Below are positions 1 through 9,578 of a stretch of 64,000 bases of DNA, in pieces. A model generated the notes under the pieces. The model did no database searches. It was given only the letters and a program-made list of their open reading frames with translations, and was not told the origin of the DNA. Position numbers and translations under genes: made by a program. The stretch comes from Paenibacillus luteus (GTDB lineage: Bacteria > Bacillota > Bacilli > Paenibacillales > Paenibacillaceae), in NCBI RefSeq assembly GCF_006542765.1, contig NZ_SKCD01000014.1, positions 1-64,000 on the forward strand. The letters run 5' to 3'. Each line of letters opens with the position of its first letter. The first letter of the stretch is position 1.

Positions 1-77
1 CGTTCCAAGACGTCATGTATTCACAACATAACCATTATTCAGAGGCCTCCTGGTAAGGGCGGCCTCCAAACTAAAGA

Positions 78-127
78 GTGACATTTTCATAGCACAGTTA
101 AGGTGACATTTTCACAGACGATTGACA
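78..127. repeat. Two 25-bp direct units beginning GTGACATTTTCA
   Basis: GTGACATTTTCA occurs at 78-89 and again at 103-114, giving two units of 25 bp that differ mainly in their second half. Spaced terminal repeats of this kind are a feature of IS21-family ends, so this may be the outer end of an insertion sequence lost or lying outside the window. No transposase is visible, so the origin is inferred. Nothing else is seen in positions 1-198 apart from the candidate terminator. Confidence 0.35.
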
Positions 128-142
128 TGAGCAATTAAAAAG

Positions 143-182
143 GGCTGTTCCCCCGCAGCTCAAAGCTACAGATGGATCAGCC
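143..182 (-). terminator. Candidate intrinsic terminator of the ABC-F gene
   Basis: On the minus strand an imperfect GGCTG...CAGCC hairpin with an inner GTAGCT/AGCTGC stem is followed by a short T-run (plus-strand A-run 137-141). It lies directly downstream of the ABC-F stop codon at 199. Confidence 0.45.
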
Positions 183-198
183 ACTTTTCGTCTAATAT

Positions 199-1755
199 TT
201 AAAATACTTTCGTCGTCCACGATTCGCAGTTCCATGTGTCCGTTACGACATCACGGTAAAATTCCGGTTCATGGGAAATGAGTATGATGCTGCCTTTGTA
301 AGCTTTCAAAGCACGCTTCAGCTCTTCCTTCGCATCGACATCCAAGTGGTTAGTCGGCTCATCGAGCACAAGTAGGTTTGTTTCGCTGTTGATCAGCTTG
401 CAGAGACGGACCTTAGCTTTCTCGCCGCCACTCAGCACTGCGATTTTGCTCTCGATATGCTTCGTCGTAAGTCCACATTTCGCCAGCGCTGCACGCACCT
501 CAAATTGCGAGTACGAAGGAAATTCCTTCCACACATCCTCGATACAAGTGTTGTAATTCGTGTCCTTCATTTCCTGCTGGAAATAGCCTACCTGCTGATG
601 CTCGCCACGCTGCACCGTTCCGGATATCGCTTGAATTTCGCCCAAAATACTGCGCAGCAGCGTCGTTTTACCGATTCCGTTGGCGCCGACGAGCGCAATC
701 TTCTGTCCGCGCTCCATACGAAGGTCAAGCGGACGGGACAATGGACTGTCATAGCCGATGACAAGATCTTTCGTTTCAAAAATAAGCTTGCCTGAGGTTC
801 TGCCATCCTTAAAATTAAACTGCGGCTTTGGCTTTTCTTTGGCAATCTCAATGACTTCCATCTTATCGAGCTTCTTCTGCCGGGACATCGCCATATTGCG
901 GGTCGCGACGCTGGCTTTGTTGCGTGCCACAAAATCCTTCAAATCCGCAATCTCCTGCTGTTGGCGCTTGAATGCCGATTCCAATTGCTGCTTCTTCATT
1001 TCGTGAACCTGCTGGAAGTATTCATAATCGCCTACGTAGCGATTCAGCTCCTGATTCTCCATATGGTAAATCAGGTTAATAACGCTGTTGAGGAATGGAA
1101 TGTCATGCGAGATCAGAATAAATGCATTCTCATATTCCTGCAGATAACGCTTCAACCATTCGATATGCTGCTCGTCCAAATAGTTGGTAGGCTCATCGAG
1201 AAGCAGAATATCCGGTTTCTCCAATAGCAGCTTGGCAAGCAGAACCTTCGTCCGCTGACCGCCACTCAGGTCATTCACGTCCTTGTCCAATCCGATATCA
1301 GTAAGCCCTAGGCCGCGGGCAGTCTCTTCGATTTTTGCGTCGATCAAATAAAAATCCTGATTCGTCAGCGTATCCTGAATCGTTCCAACGTCCTCTAACA
1401 GCTTCTCGAGCTCCTCCGGGGATACATCGCCCATCTTCAGGTACATGTCGTTCATCTCTTGTTCCATGTCGAACAGGTACTGGAAAGCACCCTTCAAAAC
1501 GTCGCGAATCGTTGAACCCTTGCTCAGCACCGCATGCTGGTCAAGGTAGCCTACGCGCATGCGCTTCGACCACTCCACCTTGCCGTCATCGGGCTGGAGC
1601 TTGCCTGTAATGATGTTCATGAAAGTGGACTTTCCTTCGCCGTTGGCGCCGATCAATCCGATATGCTCGCCTTTCAGCAGGCGAAACGATACGTCATTGA
1701 AGATCGCGCGATCTCCAAAGCCGTGGCTTAATCTTTCTACGTTTAATATGCTCAT
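199..1755 (-). CDS. ABC-F family ATP-binding protein (ribosome-associated type)
   Basis: A 518-residue soluble protein with two ABC ATPase modules and no membrane segments, the layout of ABC-F proteins. These act on the ribosome, either as translation factors (EttA/Uup type) or in antibiotic protection (Msr/Lsa/Vml type). Walker A motifs are GANGEGKST (about residue 38) and GANGIGKTT. Signature motifs are LSGGQRTK and LSGGEKAKV, and Walker B motifs ILLLDEPTN and LLVLDEPTN. The linker between the modules is Lys/Arg-rich and coiled-coil-like, as expected for the P-site tRNA interaction motif. The start is set at 1755 (MSILNVERL) because AAAGGTG lies about 8 nt upstream; an in-frame extension to 1812 lacks a ribosome site. 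The sequence alone does not separate a housekeeping ABC-F from a resistance ABC-F. Family call firm, function open. Confidence 0.9.
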   Translation of the reverse strand: MSILNVERLSHGFGDRAIFNDVSFRLLKGEHIGLIGANGEGKSTFMNIITGKLQPDDGKVEWSKRMRVGYLDQHAVLSKGSTIRDVLKGAFQYLFDMEQEMNDMYLKMGDVSPEELEKLLEDVGTIQDTLTNQDFYLIDAKIEETARGLGLTDIGLDKDVNDLSGGQRTKVLLAKLLLEKPDILLLDEPTNYLDEQHIEWLKRYLQEYENAFILISHDIPFLNSVINLIYHMENQELNRYVGDYEYFQQVHEMKKQQLESAFKRQQQEIADLKDFVARNKASVATRNMAMSRQKKLDKMEVIEIAKEKPKPQFNFKDGRTSGKLIFETKDLVIGYDSPLSRPLDLRMERGQKIALVGANGIGKTTLLRSILGEIQAISGTVQRGEHQQVGYFQQEMKDTNYNTCIEDVWKEFPSYSQFEVRAALAKCGLTTKHIESKIAVLSGGEKAKVRLCKLINSETNLLVLDEPTNHLDVDAKEELKRALKAYKGSIILISHEPEFYRDVVTDTWNCESWTTKVF

Positions 1756-1812
1756 GCATGACACCTTTTCTTTTGGAATATTCTCGCGTTTATACGATAT
1801 TGTCTTATCCAC

Positions 1813-1841
1813 ATTTTAAGTGAAAACACAGCCGTGAGCAA
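1813..1841 (-). promoter_or_regulatory. Possible sigma-A promoter for the ABC-F gene
   Basis: Minus strand TTGCTC (1836-1841), 17-nt spacer, TAAAAT (1813-1818), about 60 nt before the ABC-F start. The boxes are only fair matches, so this is tentative. Confidence 0.35.
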
Positions 1842-1969
1842 TGTTTAGCGTGGTTAAATTCATAATTTCAGAATGCGCATTGACTAGTCCCATTTGATTT
1901 ACATGAAATTTGTCCCGTTAATTCCAAGGATTCAGCCCAAAATGACAAAGGTAAAAAGTAGACACAACA

Positions 1970-2005
1970 AAGGGACCCTCACGGCGAGCCGCCATGGGGT
2001 CCCTT
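1970..2005 (-). terminator. Terminator hairpin after the Ala/Lys-rich secreted protein gene
   Basis: AAGGGACCC (1970-1978) pairs perfectly with GGGTCCCTT (1997-2005), with a GC-rich inner stem. On the minus strand the stem is followed by TGTTGTG, a weak T tract. It lies between the stop at 2114 and the ABC-F start. Confidence 0.55.
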
Positions 2006-2113
2006 CCAACCTGATTCATGAGAGGTTTACCCTCACCATAAACTCAAAATCGAGTCGAATGCTAATAAATTAGTCCTTATTATTGAGCTAATGCTTCATT
2101 CGCTACTGCGTTA

Positions 2114-2809
2114 TTAGCAAATCTCTTCAGCCGCGCTGCCGCTTCCAGAAGAGGAAGGCTGGGAGTCTGATGACGAAGAAGATGGAGCAGCTGTTGCTTT
2201 TGGTTTCACTTCTTCTTTTTTCACGAAGCTAATCGATTTTTTATCTTCTTTTGCTGGAGCTGCTGTTGGTTCTGCTTTTACTTCCTCTTTTACAGGGGCA
2301 GCAGTCGCTTGAGGCTTAACCTCTTCTTTGACAGGTGCTGCAGTCGCCTTAGGAGCTGCTTCTTCTTTCACTGCCGCTGGTTTCGCAGTTGTTTCTTCTT
2401 TTACAACGGCTGCTGCTTTAGTAGTCGTTGTTTCTTTAACCGTGGATACCGCTGTTTTGGAAGGCGCTTCTTCTTTTGCTGTAGAAGCTGCTTTCGCAGG
2501 CTCTTGAGCTTTTGTTGCTGCGCTGTCTGCTGGTTGCTCTTTTTCAGCTGCTGCTGCCGTGTTCACGGCAGGCGCGCTGCTTTCAGACGCTATATCGACT
2601 TTCTTCTCTTCTGTTACCGGAGCTGAAACGACTTCTGGTTTGCTGTCAGTCGCATCTGTTGCTGCTTTTGCTTGCTGTACTTGAGTGGTTACCGGATTGC
2701 TTTTCGCTGCCGAAACCTCATCGTTTGGTTTGTTTGCGGATACCGCCGCGTAAGTGGAGATCAGCGCAACCGCAGCTGCAATGCTTAATGTAAGAGTCAA
2801 TTTTTTCAT
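2114..2809 (-). CDS. Secreted low-complexity Ala/Lys/Glu/Pro-rich protein
   Basis: A 231-residue protein with a clear N-terminal signal sequence: MKKL followed by an alanine-rich hydrophobic stretch ending near AVSA. The rest is strongly biased: KEE and KEEV blocks alternate with TAAP, including three successive units of the form (K/A)TAAPVKEEVK. A serine-rich tail (SSSSSDSQPSSSGSG) follows, and the last residue is a lone cysteine. No catalytic or binding domain is recognised. The composition resembles wall-spanning or disordered linkers, so a spacer or envelope role is possible but is inference. The start at 2809 has GGAAGGA 11 nt upstream; the ATG at 2821 sits too close to that site. A ribosome site, signal peptide and terminator together support a real gene. 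Confidence 0.7.
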   Translation of the reverse strand: MKKLTLTLSIAAAVALISTYAAVSANKPNDEVSAAKSNPVTTQVQQAKAATDATDSKPEVVSAPVTEEKKVDIASESSAPAVNTAAAAEKEQPADSAATKAQEPAKAASTAKEEAPSKTAVSTVKETTTTKAAAVVKEETTAKPAAVKEEAAPKATAAPVKEEVKPQATAAPVKEEVKAEPTAAPAKEDKKSISFVKKEEVKPKATAAPSSSSSDSQPSSSGSGSAAEEIC

Positions 2810-2869
2810 AATGAAGATCATCCTTCCGAATTTCCTGTTTTTTTTTGAAAATCAATACAGTCATAGAAA

Positions 2870-3073
2870 TCATTTTTCTGGTATTACCGCTAGCTTGTTC
2901 CCAATCACGGCGAACGGCCAGACGGCAGCATTGGTTACTGTTCTTGCCATATCTGCAATGATGCTGCTGAAACAAAATCCGGTTGATGTCAGCAGACCTG
3001 CTGCGGTAGCCACTGCTGTTGCAGTCATGAGTGCAGTCTCCGGTACGCCAGCTATGCCAAGAGAAACAGCCAA
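2870..3073 (-). pseudogene. C-terminal remnant of a DAACS-type (GltP/DctA-like) symporter
   Basis: The minus-strand frame reads AGVPETALMTATAVATAAGL followed by a DMARTVTNA motif. This resembles the last transmembrane hairpins of sodium/proton-dicarboxylate or glutamate symporters, where DMxRTxxNVxG is characteristic. Only about 68 residues of a protein normally near 400 remain. The frame runs open upstream to about 3120 but has no ATG, and the TTG at 3073 has no ribosome site. I read it as a decayed gene end. The plus strand of the same stretch is also Ala/Val-rich and open, so the call is tentative. Confidence 0.4.
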
Positions 3074-3257
3074 GGCCAGATCGTTATTTGTATGGTCGGT
3101 ATGGACTTTCCCCCTTCTGGCTTCTGTACTCGGATAAAAAAAGAAGACCCAACAGGAGCGCCGCTGCGCTTTCCCATTGAATCTCTGGTGGTCCAGTAGA
3201 TTTATCGTTCTTATTTATCCAACAAAATCATTGGTTAATTATTTTGTTCGTATTCCT

Positions 3258-3286
3258 ATCTTATTCGCCTGATGTACTCCTGTCAA
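3258..3286 (-). promoter_or_regulatory. Strong sigma-A promoter without an intact gene behind it
   Basis: Minus strand TTGACA (3281-3286), 17-nt spacer, TAAGAT (3258-3263). The predicted transcript passes a short leader ending in a T7 run (plus A-run 3136-3142), then the symporter remnant, then the secreted-protein gene at 2809. The rest of 2822-3442 holds no other convincing gene. Confidence 0.6.
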
Positions 3287-3399
3287 TCTTTATTTCTTTT
3301 ATTTCCCATCGTTTTTATCGGAATTAGTAAAAACGTAGACAGGATAGACACAAATCAGGAATAAAGCTGCTGACAGAAGTCCAAAATCATACGGTTACT

Positions 3400-3428
3400 G
3401 GAGCCGCAGGCTGCACCTGACTGGCTCC
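3400..3428 (-). terminator. Hairpin after the DeoR-family gene
   Basis: GGAGCC pairs with GGCTCC around an inner CAGG/CCTG stem. It lies just past the DeoR stop, but no T-run follows on the minus strand, so termination is uncertain. Confidence 0.3.
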
Positions 3429-3442
3429 TTCATTCCCTTAAA

Positions 3443-4201
3443 TCACGTGCCTAGGACAAGCTCGATGCCTGCTTTCTTGCACGCTTTATTCAGCTCCGCT
3501 GCGGGAAGCTTGTCCGTAATGACGCGGTGCACATGCCCAAGCTCGGCGAAGGAGATAAAGTCCTTGGCGCCGAATTTGGTATGGTCCATCAGCACATTGA
3601 CTTCCGAGGCTTGGCGTATGGCCGTTTTTTTGATTTCCGCTTCATACATATTGGAATTGCTGAAGCCATGCTCGGCAGACAATCCGGTCGTTCCCAAAAA
3701 TACGCGGGAATAAGCCATCGATCCGATCATATTTTCGGCAAAGGGCCCGATCACGGTCGAGGTCGCCTCCAAAATCATGCCCCCGGACAAAATCGTCGGT
3801 ATTCGCTTTTCCTGAAGCTCATTCGCGACGTTTAGCGCATTCGTGACAACCGTAATGCCAAGTCCCGGCTTCAGCGCACGCGCGACTTCAATCGTCGTTG
3901 TTCCCCCATCAATAAAGATGTACTCACCGGCTTGAATCAGCGCTGCCGCTGTGCGGCCAATGCTTGCCTTCTCATCCGCCCTAAGCCCGGTTCGGTCCTT
4001 CAGGGCGATATCCTTGCCGAGCAAAATCGCACCGCCGAACGTCCTTCGCAGGATGCCCGCCTGCTCCAGCTTCTCCAAATCCCGGCGGATCGTCATTTCC
4101 GTCACCGCGAACATCGTTTTCATATCATTCATACGGATTTCTCCGTGTATCTCGAGCTGCTCCTTTATCCGTTGCTGCCGATCGTTTAAGCTGGTAGGCA
4201 T
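3443..4201 (-). CDS. DeoR-family transcriptional regulator
   Basis: A 252-residue regulator. The N-terminal winged helix (about residues 6-58, RQQRIKEQL ... TIRRDLEKLEQAGILRRTFGGA) is the DeoR/GlpR DNA-binding signature. The C-terminal part has the DeoR sensor features FIDGGTTTIEVARAL and VLMDHTKFG, a fold related to phosphosugar isomerases that usually senses a sugar phosphate. It is the last gene of the operon starting at 9084, 55 nt after the DUF4432 gene. The start at 4201 has GGGAG upstream. An inverted repeat of the DeoR operator kind sits on the operon promoter (9116-9140), so autoregulation and derepression by a pathway phosphosugar is the likely mode (inference). Confidence 0.9.
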   Translation of the reverse strand: MPTSLNDRQQRIKEQLEIHGEIRMNDMKTMFAVTEMTIRRDLEKLEQAGILRRTFGGAILLGKDIALKDRTGLRADEKASIGRTAAALIQAGEYIFIDGGTTTIEVARALKPGLGITVVTNALNVANELQEKRIPTILSGGMILEATSTVIGPFAENMIGSMAYSRVFLGTTGLSAEHGFSNSNMYEAEIKKTAIRQASEVNVLMDHTKFGAKDFISFAELGHVHRVITDKLPAAELNKACKKAGIELVLGT

Positions 4202-4256
4202 GCTGCGCCACTCCCGTTACAATATTTCATTTATATCTCCTTATTATTGCAATGGT

Positions 4257-5288
4257 TCAGCCAATGTTCAACTCCCAGTTGTAACGAACGGACTGTCCTG
4301 GCTGCAAAATAAGCAAACGGCGCTGCTGTGATTCCTCCGTAATGCCCCCTACTAAGCCATTCGAAGGCTCAATGCCGAGCACGTAACTGCCCGCGCCCGC
4401 CATTTTCCACTGCACCAGATGCGGAAGCGTATCCGTAGACCAGCTTAACGCAGCGGTTAATGGAACGGTCCTGTGTCCGGCTTGCGGAAAGTTAGGCTGA
4501 AATAGCCTAACCTCCGCCTGCGCAGCCGGCTCCAGCCCGTGATAATAGACGCGCTCCTGAAATCCCGCTTCTGGCTCCTGCCACTTATCGTAACCAGCTA
4601 ATTCCGCAGCGGCATCTCTTGGTGTAACTGAACCGGCAGGAAAATGGATCCTAGACTCCGGGGACAGAAGCGGATAACCAAAATTAAAATGGTAAAGCAT
4701 CATATGAGGCGCAGGGTCGCTGCCTGCATTTTCCACAAGGTCGGTCACTGTTATTTTGTTCTCTCCGAAGCGTGAGCGGATCTCGCGATGCATGCGCAAA
4801 TGGCCGCCAAATAATGCCGTTTCCTCGACCGTGCCCCGAATCACCATCTCATATTCGTCTCCCTGCCATACTCCCTCGGCACATACCTGGCGAGCCGGCA
4901 GATGGTGAACACGTCCATGCAGTCCATAGCTTTTCCCTTCATAGACAGAAGAAGACCCCATATTCATTAATCCGCAGGTCATCATCAGACCACCCGAGGC
5001 CGTTCGCAGCCAGCCTGCACCCTCGGACTCGTAATACATCGGATGAATGTCGCCTCCTGCTGACTGCCAGCTTATTGGCACGCCGCCATATTCTGCCAAT
5101 GAGAAATCAAGGCCTTTGGTCGGGGTGACGGTATACGCTAGTCCCGCGCCTGTCCTCACTTGTATAAATTCCATGCCGCGCTCCGGTCCCTCATCCCCCA
5201 AATAGCGTCGGATGCCCCCGATTTGCTCGATGCGGCCCACATGCGCAGCCAGTTCCCTGCGCGTCCAGTTCCGGCCATATAAATACAT
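4257..5288 (-). CDS. DUF4432 family protein (aldose-epimerase-like)
   Basis: A 343-residue cytoplasmic protein with no signal sequence. The beta-rich pattern and the GLMMTCGLMNMG ... YGLHGRVHHLPA stretch match the DUF4432 family, which shares the galactose mutarotase-like fold and occurs in sugar operons. The conserved H of LHGR would fit the mutarotase-type active site. It probably interconverts anomers or epimers of the sugar handled by this operon; the substrate is unknown. It begins 3 nt after the upstream isomerase stop, with GAGGAC as ribosome site, so the two are probably translated together. Confidence 0.8.
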   Translation of the reverse strand: MYLYGRNWTRRELAAHVGRIEQIGGIRRYLGDEGPERGMEFIQVRTGAGLAYTVTPTKGLDFSLAEYGGVPISWQSAGGDIHPMYYESEGAGWLRTASGGLMMTCGLMNMGSSSVYEGKSYGLHGRVHHLPARQVCAEGVWQGDEYEMVIRGTVEETALFGGHLRMHREIRSRFGENKITVTDLVENAGSDPAPHMMLYHFNFGYPLLSPESRIHFPAGSVTPRDAAAELAGYDKWQEPEAGFQERVYYHGLEPAAQAEVRLFQPNFPQAGHRTVPLTAALSWSTDTLPHLVQWKMAGAGSYVLGIEPSNGLVGGITEESQQRRLLILQPGQSVRYNWELNIG

Positions 5289-5291
5289 CGA

Positions 5292-7078
<1,787 letters not shown>

Positions 7079-7079
7079 C

Positions 7080-8240
7080 TTAGTTCCCCCATTGAATTGG
7101 AATGGTCTTGCCGGATCGGTTCGATTCCAATGCTGCCGTGAATACGCGGTGGCTTCCCTCCGACTCTTCCGGCGTTGCGCATCGGAACGGCTGTGACATT
7201 CCTTCTGCTCCGTTCGCCACCTCATCGCAAAAGGCTGCCCACATTTGAAGAATGGAATCGGAAAAGCCAAATTCAAAGATGGAGCCCGTAATCGTGCCAT
7301 AAGCCGATTGGTAAGGCGCATCCATTACATGCCACGCTTGGCTTCCGCCGGGCTCGTACGGCAGCCAGGCTACCTGCTTCGGATTTTTCGTCGAGAACTC
7401 GGCGGATAATTTCGTCCCTTGTATTCTAATAAACCACGTATTAGCATGGCCGGGCGCAATCCGTTTCGTAGAAAGCACCATCGGAAACTGCTGCTCCTCC
7501 GTCTTTACCTCACATGCCAAAATCGCATTGTCCCACGTCTCGCAAGGCGACATGCCGCCTTTGCCATCTGGCCGCTCTTCCACGACCTTGCTTAGCAGCG
7601 CTCTAACATTTTGCGGCTGCCAGCCGAAGCGAAGCGGAAGATGCAGCACATGCATGCCCAAATCGCCCATACAACCATATTCGCCATTCGTTGCGATTCT
7701 CCGCTTCCAGTTAATCGGCTTTAATGGATCAAGGTCGCTGGAATGCCAGAAACCGGCCTCCACTTCTATGATTTTGCCAAACTTGCCTTCCATTACCCAC
7801 TTGGACAGCTGAAGGGCACCTGGATAAAAAGGAAACTCCGAAGAGCAGCGCACGATGACATTCGGATGCGCTTCCATTTCCTTGCGGATGAGCGCATTCG
7901 CTTCTTGATCAATGCCAAACGGCTTCTCTCCGAGCAGATGCTTGCCTGACCGAATGATATCGGTATATAGCTGGGCATGCAGGTTATGAGGCACTGCGCA
8001 ATAAACAGCATCCACATCCGGGTCTGCCAAAAGCTGCTTATAATCCTGATACGTGCGCTTAATGGTCGGCACCGCTTGCTCAAACCAAGTGGTTGCCGCA
8101 GGATTAGCATCGCATACAGCCGTGATGACCGGAGCAAAATCCACATCCGTCAAATGGCACCAGCGCGCTGCCGCGCTGGCAAATTCTTTGCCCATCAGGC
8201 CGCAGCCAATGACGCCGAAACGAATTTCTTTTTTAGACAT
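7080..8240 (-). CDS. Gfo/Idh/MocA-family NAD(P)-dependent oxidoreductase
   Basis: A 386-residue enzyme. The Rossmann start is RFGVIGCGLMGKEFA, the EKPFG motif lies near residue 110, and a GDLGMHVLHLPLRF stretch supplies the active-site His region. Family members oxidise or reduce sugar, inositol or polyol hydroxyls. It lies second in the operon; its ATG lies inside the end of the aldolase gene (8-nt overlap), with GGTGGAG as ribosome site. The neighbours suggest that it oxidises a sugar or polyol before isomerisation, phosphorylation and aldol cleavage; the order is inference. Confidence 0.85.
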   Translation of the reverse strand: MSKKEIRFGVIGCGLMGKEFASAAARWCHLTDVDFAPVITAVCDANPAATTWFEQAVPTIKRTYQDYKQLLADPDVDAVYCAVPHNLHAQLYTDIIRSGKHLLGEKPFGIDQEANALIRKEMEAHPNVIVRCSSEFPFYPGALQLSKWVMEGKFGKIIEVEAGFWHSSDLDPLKPINWKRRIATNGEYGCMGDLGMHVLHLPLRFGWQPQNVRALLSKVVEERPDGKGGMSPCETWDNAILACEVKTEEQQFPMVLSTKRIAPGHANTWFIRIQGTKLSAEFSTKNPKQVAWLPYEPGGSQAWHVMDAPYQSAYGTITGSIFEFGFSDSILQMWAAFCDEVANGAEGMSQPFRCATPEESEGSHRVFTAALESNRSGKTIPIQWGN

Positions 8241-9084
8241 GAGCTCCACCCTCTCCATTCAAAACCGCAAGTGCTTTCTCCGCGCTATCTCCTTTGTGCA
8301 CAATGCCCATAAGTGCCTGCGTCATGCGCTCCGGATCGGAATGCTGAATGACATTGCGTCCGTATACGATGCCTGCTGCACCCTGCTCCATTAATTTCAC
8401 CGTACGGTTAACGATCTCCTCGTCCGATGCCCGGCCGCCGCCGCGTACCAGAACGGGAATGCCGGAAGCGACCTCGATAACCCGATGATATTGTTCGATT
8501 TGATCACAAGGATCGGCTTTGATGACATCTGCACCAAGCTCAACCGCTTGGCGGACCAGCGGCATAATTTTCTGGATGTCGCCGTCAACCATATAACCGC
8601 CCTTTTGCTCGTTAGGCAGCATGACAAGCGGCTCCACCATTAGAACCATGCCAAACCGCTCGCATTCGGTTTTCAGCTTTGAGATGTTTTTAACGCATTG
8701 GTAATGCAATTCCGGCTGGTTCGGGAGCATAAGCAGGTTCACGCATACCGCAACCGCGTCCAAGCGAACCGCATGCTCAATCGCGTGATCAACGACCTCG
8801 CTGAACAAATATTCCGGCAGCTTGGAGCCGTAAATATTCGCCGCATCCGTACGAAGCACCAGTCCTGGCTTGTGCTTGCCCGGTATATTTTGCAAATGTC
8901 TAGCTTGGCCAAGGCTAAGCTGGATACAATCCGGATTGGCCCGTACGACGGTTTCAACCGCTTCCTTCATATTCTCGATCGATGCCAGAAAAGAAAATTC
9001 GTTAAAAAAACCGTGATCAATCGCTACGTCAAAACATTTGCCTTCCTCGCTGAACATCCTCTTCAACCGTGCCTGTGCTGACAT
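8233..9084 (-). CDS. DhnA/FbaB-type class I aldolase
   Basis: A 283-residue TIM-barrel aldolase of the DhnA/LsrF/FbaB group. The N-terminal DVAIDHGFF supplies the conserved Asp-His. The stretch GADVIKADP has the likely Schiff-base lysine, and LVRGGGRA followed by GAAGIVYGRNV forms the phosphate-binding end. Such enzymes cleave fructose-1,6-bisphosphate or related ketose phosphates without metal. It is the first gene of the operon, 32 nt downstream of the operator repeat, with GAGGGTGA placed well before ATG 9084. Being first, it is expected to be the most strongly made. Cleavage of the phosphorylated ketose from the PfkB kinase is the natural role here. Confidence 0.82.
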   Translation of the reverse strand: MSAQARLKRMFSEEGKCFDVAIDHGFFNEFSFLASIENMKEAVETVVRANPDCIQLSLGQARHLQNIPGKHKPGLVLRTDAANIYGSKLPEYLFSEVVDHAIEHAVRLDAVAVCVNLLMLPNQPELHYQCVKNISKLKTECERFGMVLMVEPLVMLPNEQKGGYMVDGDIQKIMPLVRQAVELGADVIKADPCDQIEQYHRVIEVASGIPVLVRGGGRASDEEIVNRTVKLMEQGAAGIVYGRNVIQHSDPERMTQALMGIVHKGDSAEKALAVLNGEGGAHV

Positions 9085-9115
9085 TTGGCTTCACCCTCAA
9101 CTGTTGTTTTCAAAC

Positions 9116-9166
9116 AATAATGTTCGTTTATAACATTATTATAGAATGAGATGTAACATATGTCTA
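9116..9166 (-). promoter_or_regulatory. Sigma-A promoter with a DeoR-type operator for the sugar operon
   Basis: Minus-strand TAGACA (9161-9166), 17-nt spacer, TATAAT (9138-9143). A perfect inverted repeat AATAATGTT (9116-9124) / AACATTATT (9132-9140), 7-nt spacer, touches the -10 box and covers the start of transcription. The TGTTCG core resembles GlpR/DeoR-family boxes. The operon's own DeoR protein (3443-4201) is the obvious candidate ligand. Confidence 0.72.
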
Positions 9167-9302
9167 GCAAAAGTTGTAAGGAGCTCGCAAGCAGCTTCTA
9201 CGCGCAGCCTGCATGGTTCTGTTGGTTGCCTGTCTGCCGAGTTTTTTGATCTATTTGAGTTAGTTTGTGAAATTTAAGGCGGTTTGCAGCGCCATACGCC
9301 GG

Positions 9303-9327
9303 AATAGGTCTATTTTCTAGACCTATT
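9303..9327. repeat. Perfect 10-bp inverted repeat in the intergenic region
   Basis: AATAGGTCTA and TAGACCTATT are separated by 5 nt. A related T-rich motif (TTTTTTGATCTATTT, TTTTCTAGACCTATTT, TTTTTTAGATCAATTT) occurs at 9242, 9313 and 9364, so this is part of a degenerate tandem array that fills 9240-9380. No coding potential is seen there. Confidence 0.5.
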
Positions 9328-9383
9328 TCTCCCTTTCAGGCAATTTTAGCGGCAATAAGCCTGTTTTTTAGATCAATTTGGGT

Positions 9384-9578
9384 TATATAAGTTGAACTAA
9401 AGAATTGCAGTTAAAGCGAAGCGAGAGGATCGTTCTGGAGAAACGAAGTGTTCGCCTTTGTAGCCGGATTCTAACCTTTAAATGTCTAATCCAATCAAAG
9501 AATCTGGTTACAACCGCGATCGTAAGAATGATCTACTCGCGTAGCGACCAAAACGAAAACTTAAGTTCAACCTATATA
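9384..9578. repeat. MITE-like palindromic element with 15-bp terminal inverted repeats
   Basis: The left end TATATAAGTTGAACT (9384-9398) and right end AGTTCAACCTATATA (9564-9578) are inverted repeats with one mismatch. The inside also folds on itself: GCGAGAGGATCGTTCT pairs with AGAATGATCTACTCGC, and GCCGGATTCT with AGAATCTGG. The 195-bp unit has no ORF and would form one long imperfect hairpin. From memory, similar hairpins recur between genes of Paenibacillus genomes; only one copy lies in this window. Confidence 0.6.

Noticed and set aside
2309..2626. Plus-strand Cys/Phe/Arg-rich open frame
   Set aside because: It is the antisense of the Ala/Lys/Glu-rich repeat gene, whose GCT/GAA codons give such a shadow; it has no ribosome site.
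2754..3137. Plus-strand Ala/Val-rich open frame of 127 codons
   Set aside because: It overlaps the start of the secreted-protein gene and the symporter remnant in antisense, with no ribosome site; the minus-strand DMARTVTNA motif explains the bias better.
3136..3200. Leader with T7 run considered as a known riboswitch or T-box
   Set aside because: No T-box sequence, specifier loop or recognised aptamer core could be found; only a weak hairpin precedes the T-run.
7079..7321. N-terminal extension of the PfkB kinase
   Set aside because: The extra 81 residues are Arg/Ser-rich, lie over the oxidoreductase gene, and the TTG at 7078 has a proper ribosome site and normal family start.
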